Source: Alkalihalobacillus sp. LMS6 | GTDB lineage: Bacteria > Bacillota > Bacilli > Bacillales > Bacillaceae_D | Reading direction: 5' to 3' | DNA: 64,000 bases | Assembly: GCF_024362765.1 (NCBI RefSeq) | Contig: NZ_CP093302.1 | Span: forward strand, 1,084,001-1,148,000 | Shown here: positions 58,938 to 64,000 of the stretch, piece by piece | Layout: each line of letters starts with the position of its first letter | Numbering within the stretch: position 1 is the stretch's first letter | Notes under the pieces: model-generated | What the model saw: the letters and a program-made list of their open reading frames with translations, nothing else | Databases searched by the model: none | What the model was told of the DNA's origin: nothing | Translations under genes and position numbers: made by a program

Positions 58938-59814
58938 AGTTAATGCCCTTACCAAAGAGGGGAGAATTAAAGACATAACGTTTCAAATTGCTACAAATCA
59001 AATTACGGCATTGATTGGGGAAAATGGTGCTGGGAAGACAACGCTGCTCCATTTAATCGCTGGGAATTTACAACCCTCATCGGGAAGCGTTCAATTTAGC
59101 GGATATCTGGAGAAAGATATTCGTTCTACGATTGGCTTTCTTCCGCAATTTCCTGCTTTTCCCCTTTGGATGACTGGACTTGAGTATTTAACTTATATTG
59201 GAAGATTATTTGGTTTTACAAAAAAACAAGCTTATGAAAAGGCTTTGACATTGTTACAGATTGTTCGTTTAAACGCAAATGACAGACAACGGATTGAAAC
59301 GTATTCTGGAGGGATGAAACAACGATTAGGGATTGCCCAAGCATTGATTGGAGACCCAGGCATTTTATTGCTAGATGAGCCTGTATCAGCACTAGACCCA
59401 ATTGGAAGGACAGAGGTAATGGAACTTCTTTTACAACTGAAAAAAGGTCGATCTATCCTCTACTCAACCCATATACTTCACGACGCTGAACAAATTAGTG
59501 ATGCGTATGTGCTGATGCATAAAGGCGAGTTGATCAGTGCCGAGACCATAACATCGTTCACTAATCAGAATGAGTCTATTTTAGAAATTGAAACAGTTGA
59601 CCACGAGCAGTTAAGTAAACGAATTGCCCAGTGTTATCCACAGTGGATTGTCCATAAAAATTTGAATGTTCTTGAAATAATACCGAAGAATGAAAATGAA
59701 CGTGCTGATTTAGCTGTGCTAACGCTCCTAACAGACGGTCACTATAAGTTCCAAGCAATTCGTAAGCGGAAAAAAACGTTGGTTGATGTATTTGGGGAAG
59801 CGGTGAGAGGATGA
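58927..59814 (+). CDS. yxlF: ABC transporter ATPase of the SigY operon, YxlF-like
   Basis: 295 residues, the B. subtilis YxlF size. Walker A GENGAGKTT near 35-43, signature YSGGMKQRLGIAQAL, Walker B ILLLDEPVSALDPIG and switch STHILHD. GTG start at 58927 preceded by GGGAGGGAG; longer in-frame extension lies in yxlE. Exporter with yxlG. Confidence 0.9.
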   Translation: MTIEVNALTKEGRIKDITFQIATNQITALIGENGAGKTTLLHLIAGNLQPSSGSVQFSGYLEKDIRSTIGFLPQFPAFPLWMTGLEYLTYIGRLFGFTKKQAYEKALTLLQIVRLNANDRQRIETYSGGMKQRLGIAQALIGDPGILLLDEPVSALDPIGRTEVMELLLQLKKGRSILYSTHILHDAEQISDAYVLMHKGELISAETITSFTNQNESILEIETVDHEQLSKRIAQCYPQWIVHKNLNVLEIIPKNENERADLAVLTLLTDGHYKFQAIRKRKKTLVDVFGEAVRG

Positions 59815-60581
59815 ACAGTTTGTGGACATTAGTGGCCAAGGAAGGATTAGAGGCATGGCGTCACTATAAGTTGTTATGGCTACCGGCTTTATTTATTATC
59901 CTAGGTGCGATGCAACCTCTAACGTACTACTATATGGAAGAGTTGTTATCATTACTTGGAGGTTTGCCAGAAGGAGCAAACCTATCATTTCCTACTTTAA
60001 CTGGAGAGCAAGTTTTGATGGATACGCTCAATCAATTCTCTCAAATAGGCATGATAGCTGTTGTGTTATCCATAATGGGGGTGTTTGCCTATGAGCGAAA
60101 ATCAGGTGAAGCAATGCTTGTTTTCGTTAAACCAATACCCCTATGGTCCTATTGGCTATCAAAATGGTTAGTCGCCATCATGTTGGTTAATAAAAGTTTT
60201 GTTGTAGGATTTATTACAGCGAACTATTACATTTTCCTTTTATTTGATCCGATTTCTTATTCAACATTGGGACTTACCTTGATGCTGTATAGTTTATGGT
60301 TAACGTTTATAGTGACTGGAACACTAATGATTGGAACTTTTGTAAAGAGTGCCGCTGTAGTGAGCGTTGTAAGTATTTTAAGTGCCTTTTTCGTGACGTT
60401 TTTCCCCATTCTACTTGGGGAGGGAGCGATGTGGACACCAGCAGGCCTAATCGTTCTAGTTGAAGACATTATACTTAAAACCGATTTCTCGATAAAACCC
60501 ATTCTTGCCACCATCGTTCTTGTTAGTTTCTTTATCGTTGTAGGAATAAGAGGCATTTACAGAAAAGACTGGCGTATGTGA
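59811..60581 (+). CDS. yxlG: ABC transporter permease of the SigY operon, YxlG-like
   Basis: 256 residues with about six membrane segments (ABC-2 type), including the ERKSGEAMLVFVKPIPLWSYW loop typical of this permease type. Overlaps yxlF by 4 bases (ATGA). Last gene of the operon. Substrate unknown, possibly an envelope-active compound. Confidence 0.87.
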   Translation: MNSLWTLVAKEGLEAWRHYKLLWLPALFIILGAMQPLTYYYMEELLSLLGGLPEGANLSFPTLTGEQVLMDTLNQFSQIGMIAVVLSIMGVFAYERKSGEAMLVFVKPIPLWSYWLSKWLVAIMLVNKSFVVGFITANYYIFLLFDPISYSTLGLTLMLYSLWLTFIVTGTLMIGTFVKSAAVVSVVSILSAFFVTFFPILLGEGAMWTPAGLIVLVEDIILKTDFSIKPILATIVLVSFFIVVGIRGIYRKDWRM

Positions 60582-60582
60582 A

Positions 60583-60617
60583 AGAAGCACCTAGGGCTAA
60601 TGCCCCTGGTGCTCTTC
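60583..60617. terminator. hairpin between yxlG and the histidine kinase gene
   Basis: GAAGCACCTAGGG / CCCTGGTGCTCTTC stem, short T-tract only on the minus strand, at the meeting point of two converging genes. Confidence 0.6.
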
Positions 60618-62240
60618 GTATATAGGAAAGGTAACGTGTACAAACGTACCTTTTCCTAATGCACTATCATAATGAATCGTACCTTTATGCTGTTCAACAA
60701 TTTTATGACTAACAGTTAATCCTAACCCAGTCCCTTTTTCTTTTTGAGAAAAGAAAGGCTCTCCTAAGCGCTCGACTCGTTCTTCTGTCATTCCATGACC
60801 ATCGTCTGCAATGTTTATGATAATCGCTTGATTGGTTTCGTCAAGATCGATGGAGGCAGTGATTTGACAGGCACTCGCTTCTGTAGCATTTTTAATGACG
60901 TTAATAAATAACTGTTTAAGCTGATTTTTATCTCCGTACACATACATTGGTGATGATTGCTCCTTAAAATGGAGGGTTGCACCATGTGCTTTCGCTTCAG
61001 AAGAAAGGAGTTGTACAACATCAGATAACACTTGTGAGACATCTGTTTGTGTAAAAATAATCTCCTGTGGACGTGAAAGAACGAGTAGCTCGCTTGCGAT
61101 CATATTGATCCGTTCTAATTCATCAAGCATGATTCGATGAATTGGATTTTCTTCCTTACTTTGAGATTGAAACAGTTGGACAAACCCTCGTAGTGATGTA
61201 AGTGGATTGCGGATTTCATGTGCAATACCGGCTGCGAGCTCACCAACCACCGCAAGTTTTTCTGTGGTTCGTAGTTTCTCTTCTGCTTCAATAATTGGGG
61301 TAATATTATTAGCATACCCTGTAATGCCTACGAGTTCATCGTTAATGATAATAGGGACAGAGGCGCAATTTACAATTACTTTTTTTCCTGTTCGATGCTT
61401 AATTTTAATTTCATTACACTGAACGACTTCACGATTCGTTAAAACACGGTGAAATTTTAATTTAAGACGAACATGATCTTTTTCATCAACAAAATCAATT
61501 AATGACTTGCCAATTCCTTCGTCCTCGTTATAACCAGTGACATGCTTAAAATGTTGGTTCAAATTTGTGATTTTTCCAGAAAGGTCAATCATATAGACAA
61601 GTTCGGGACTATGTTCAAACAATGCTTTATAACGTAATTCGCTTTCTGCTAATTTTTGTTTAGCGGAAATGCGCTCTGTTATGTCTCGTCCTACAACAAT
61701 CAGGGCTTTCCGATCACCCGCTTCTGTAAATAGAGGTGTTTTAATCGTATCAAACACTTTTGTTTTTCCGTTTTGGAGAGGGATTGTCTCTTCACTTCTT
61801 GTAGTATGTCCCCGTGTCCACGTTCGTTCATCTGATTCATTAGCACAAAGAAGTTCGTCTTCATAAAAAGGCTGTTCTTCAGCTAATTGACTATTGGTTT
61901 TGCCCACATAATCAATGTGATGCAGTTGGTAGAGCTGAAGAGCAAATTGATTTGATTGAATCCAGCGGCCGTCACCATCTTTAAACGTAATAAAGTCTGG
62001 AATCGAGTTTATGAGGGTTTCTACTTTTTCTTTTTCTTCGGTTAAAATATTAATTTTTTCTGATTTGTTCAATAAAAAATAGATAAACACACTTGTCGCA
62101 ATGATAAATACGATGCCTTTTATTTTTTGATAAAAGGAATATAATTCAGGTTCCCATCTTAGTAATAAGTAGTCAGTTCCAATCACCCAAATAAGACTAA
62201 CGACAACAAATAAAGCAATAATTTTTCTTTTTGATTTCAT
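60597..62240 (-). CDS. membrane PAS sensor histidine kinase, KinE-like
   Basis: 547 residues: two N-terminal membrane segments (about 7-27, 40-60), PAS 1 (about 78-195), PAS 2 (about 200-320), phospho-acceptor His341 in AAGIAHEIRNPLTSLRG, N-box IKNATEAS, ADDGHGM and GTGLGL. The ATG at 62240 has AAAGGTGG at 9-10 bases; the frame stays open upstream for 155 codons, but that stretch has no kinase character and overlaps the divergent gene. No response regulator adjoins, as for sporulation phosphorelay kinases. Confidence 0.88.
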   Translation of the reverse strand: MKSKRKIIALFVVVSLIWVIGTDYLLLRWEPELYSFYQKIKGIVFIIATSVFIYFLLNKSEKINILTEEKEKVETLINSIPDFITFKDGDGRWIQSNQFALQLYQLHHIDYVGKTNSQLAEEQPFYEDELLCANESDERTWTRGHTTRSEETIPLQNGKTKVFDTIKTPLFTEAGDRKALIVVGRDITERISAKQKLAESELRYKALFEHSPELVYMIDLSGKITNLNQHFKHVTGYNEDEGIGKSLIDFVDEKDHVRLKLKFHRVLTNREVVQCNEIKIKHRTGKKVIVNCASVPIIINDELVGITGYANNITPIIEAEEKLRTTEKLAVVGELAAGIAHEIRNPLTSLRGFVQLFQSQSKEENPIHRIMLDELERINMIASELLVLSRPQEIIFTQTDVSQVLSDVVQLLSSEAKAHGATLHFKEQSSPMYVYGDKNQLKQLFINVIKNATEASACQITASIDLDETNQAIIINIADDGHGMTEERVERLGEPFFSQKEKGTGLGLTVSHKIVEQHKGTIHYDSALGKGTFVHVTFPIYEEHQGH

Positions 62241-62374
62241 CCCAGCGTCCACCTTTATCCAACCTATCGAAATAAGAGTACCTGCTCTTAAGCAGAAAGA
62301 CAACCGCATTTGAAGAAGTCTGTCAATTTTTGTCGACTTTTTACGACAAATCGTAAGAAGAGAGGGGAAATGCA

Positions 62375-63109
62375 ATGAGTAGTCAACTACCGCCAGAGCA
62401 TTTGCAGCAATTTGTCGGTGGCAATTTTGAAAGTGTTGGAAAAGAGTTTTTACAGCTTTTTCAACAATATGGTCATTTAAAACCAAATGATCATGTTTTA
62501 GACGTTGGAAGCGGGGTTGGAAGGATGGCGCTACCGCTTTCGACTTACTTATCAGACAAAGGGTCGTATAAAGGGTTTGATATATCGAAAGAAGGAGTGG
62601 AATGGGCAAAAAACAATATTGCTGCAACGCATACGAACTTTCAATTTGATCATGTCGACATTTACAATCACTTGTACAATCCAAATGGCACCTTAACGTC
62701 AACAAGCTTTACGTTTCCATATCCGGACCAGTCATTTGATTTTGTTTTTTTAACATCAATTTTCACGCATTTAATGGAAGAGGAGATTGCACATTATTTA
62801 AGTGAAATTGATCGCGTTCTAAAAGAGGATGGTACCTGTTTATTTACAATGTTTATTGTCAATAAAGAAGCAAAAGATTGTATTCAAGCTGGTAAGAGCA
62901 CCATTCAGTTTCCGTTCCGAGTAGGAGAAGCGTTTATTGAAAATGAAACGTATCCGAATGCGGCGGTAGGGTATGATTACCCCCAAATGGAAGGATTAAT
63001 AAATGAAACCAATTTACAAATCAAAGAAGTAAAGCTTGGAAACTGGTGTGGACGAACAACGTATACAACTTATCAAGACTTACTTATTCTTAATAAAAAG
63101 AAGCAGTAG
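62375..63109 (+). CDS. class I SAM-dependent methyltransferase
   Basis: 244 residues. Motif I HVLDVGSGVGRMALPL (about 48-63), acidic GFDISKEGVEW, and FPYPDQSFDFVFLTSIFTHL as post-motif region. SD GAGGGGAAA. Substrate unknown; resembles small-molecule or lipid methyltransferases. Divergent from the histidine kinase, with 134 bases between them showing no obvious operator. Confidence 0.87.
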   Translation: MSSQLPPEHLQQFVGGNFESVGKEFLQLFQQYGHLKPNDHVLDVGSGVGRMALPLSTYLSDKGSYKGFDISKEGVEWAKNNIAATHTNFQFDHVDIYNHLYNPNGTLTSTSFTFPYPDQSFDFVFLTSIFTHLMEEEIAHYLSEIDRVLKEDGTCLFTMFIVNKEAKDCIQAGKSTIQFPFRVGEAFIENETYPNAAVGYDYPQMEGLINETNLQIKEVKLGNWCGRTTYTTYQDLLILNKKKQ

Positions 63110-63126
63110 ACGAATGTCTACTGCTT
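63092..63126 (-). terminator. terminator of the YeeE gene
   Basis: AAGCAGTAGAC / GTCTACTGCTT perfect 11-base arms, 4-base loop, TTTTTATTA tail on the minus strand; overlaps the end of the methyltransferase gene. Confidence 0.85.
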
Positions 63127-63134
63127 GATGTTTG

Positions 63135-64000
63135 CTAACAGAAACTGTCCCGCGGTTTGGGGACGGATAGTCCGAACATGGGTCGAAGCTTAAGAGCTAG
63201 AAACGTCCCAGCAATTGCCATAACGCCCCATATGTAGCCATGTGCACTAAACGATGCTATACCACCAAAGTAAGCCCCAACGTTGCAACCAAAAGCAAGT
63301 CGTGCGCCATACCCCATTAATAATCCTCCGATCACAGAGGCCGCAGCGTTTTTGGCTGTAATTTTAGTAAGAGTAAACAATCCACCAGCGGCGGATGCAA
63401 TAAACGCTCCTAAAATAACGCCAAAGTTTAAAACCGTTGTTGTATCTGCAAAAATAGATGCCTGCAAGGCTTCCGTGCTTCCTTGCCAGTAACCCCAGCT
63501 TTCTACATCAAAGCCAATCGCTTCTGCTGCTTTTGAACCCCATAACGTAAATGCTGACGTGACGCCCCATGGTGTTCCACGGGTGAGTAACGTTAACGCA
63601 TTCAGTACGGCTAGGACAATTGCTGCTGTAAATAAAGGCCATGAGCCTCTAAAAATACGTTTCCAACCAATTGCTGAAGGGACTGCAGCCATTTTGGGCG
63701 GGTTCTTTTTCTTTTCAATTAGAATTGTAATCCAAGCAATAACCGCAAAGATAAGAAGGGACACAACCAGTGCACCGCCATAGCCAAGTCCTGTTGATGT
63801 GGCTAATGAAAAAGGTTCTGCGGAGGGCATATCTTCCATCCAAAAATTAAAGTGAGCGGCGCCAATGGTGGAACCAATAATAAAAAATAGCAACGTAATA
63901 AACATGACGGAACGACCGCCACCTACAGCATAAAGTGTGCCAGACGCACAGCCGCCTCCAAGCTGCATACCGATACCAAATATGAACGCACCTACGAGTA
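63135..64000 (-). CDS. YeeE/YedE (TsuA-like) sulfur-compound transporter, partial
   Basis: Membrane protein of the YeeE/YedE family, members of which import thiosulfate or related sulfur species. 288 codons are present; the frame remains open to the window edge, so the N-terminus is missing. Conserved Cys motifs are visible: GMQLGGGCASGTLY near the missing end and ARLAFGCNVGAYFGG near residue 245. About seven membrane segments remain. Confidence 0.9.
   Translation of the reverse strand, partial: LVGAFIFGIGMQLGGGCASGTLYAVGGGRSVMFITLLFFIIGSTIGAAHFNFWMEDMPSAEPFSLATSTGLGYGGALVVSLLIFAVIAWITILIEKKKNPPKMAAVPSAIGWKRIFRGSWPLFTAAIVLAVLNALTLLTRGTPWGVTSAFTLWGSKAAEAIGFDVESWGYWQGSTEALQASIFADTTTVLNFGVILGAFIASAAGGLFTLTKITAKNAAASVIGGLLMGYGARLAFGCNVGAYFGGIASFSAHGYIWGVMAIAGTFLALKLRPMFGLSVPKPRDSFC

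Noticed and set aside
62241-62705. N-terminal extension of the histidine kinase to about 700 residues
   Set aside because: The open stretch has no kinase or sensor character, overlaps the divergent methyltransferase gene, and the internal ATG at 62240 has a good SD followed by two clear membrane segments.

Overview
The window looks like chromosome from a low-to-moderate GC, spore-forming, probably alkaliphilic member of the Bacillaceae (Shouchella/Alkalihalobacillus type). This is inferred from Shine-Dalgarno (SD) sites close to AAAGGAGG, a complete SigY operon, a YhcN/YlaJ-type spore lipoprotein, an AmaP/DUF2273 pair, catabolite (cre-like) boxes, and a MocR-type PdxR gene divergent from pdxST. 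I see no rRNA, tRNA, CRISPR array, insertion sequence or prophage. It reads as ordinary chromosome made of short operons, most of them closed by clear hairpin terminators.

Layout. 1-4.7 kb: alanine metabolism (alr cut by the window edge, ald, an AdeR-like PucR regulator, a Na+/alanine symporter). 4.8-6.2 kb: rRNA methyltransferase. 7.5-11.6 kb: sugar-catabolism operon (aldolase, L-xylulose-type kinase, two dehydrogenases). 13.1-15.0 kb: aldehyde dehydrogenase plus DUF779 partner behind a cre box. 15.0-19.2 kb: an envelope module on the minus strand: ECF sigma factor, anti-sigma factor, tandem-repeat surface protein with an MPQTG sorting signal, and a sortase. 19.3-25.3 kb: SelO, a run of small membrane proteins, a TVP38-type protein and a GNAT. 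25.4-31.2 kb: a tripartite tricarboxylate-type transporter beside a TIM-barrel isomerase/dehydratase, an IclR regulator and type I dehydroquinase, suggesting uptake and breakdown of a hydroaromatic acid. 31.3-33.4 kb: HxlR regulator with a flavin monooxygenase and its reductase. 33.4-36.4 kb: pdxR / pdxST. 36.5-41.8 kb: XRE and TrmB regulators with two MFS exporters. 41.9-47.8 kb: Nudix, SulP transporter, LrgAB, Ecs-like ABC transporter. 47.9-57.6 kb: GNATs, AmaP, HD protein, D-serine dehydratase, patatin, LysR, serS, a luciferase-like oxidoreductase. 57.7-60.6 kb: sigY-yxlCDEFG. 60.6-64 kb: PAS histidine kinase, methyltransferase, YeeE transporter cut by the window edge.

Most interesting parts. 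(1) The ECF/surface-protein/sortase module: the sigma gene and the surface-protein gene share a TGATCC-N16-CGTT promoter, and the surface protein is split by a one-base shift at an A-run that separates its secretion signal from its wall-anchoring signal. (2) A second gene, a GNAT at 56 kb, is broken at a U UUU UUA heptamer. Because both breaks lie in homopolymers, sequencing error has to be excluded first. (3) Several regulators have well-placed candidate operators that can be read directly (AdeR, PdxR, XRE, TrmB, SigY, CcpA).
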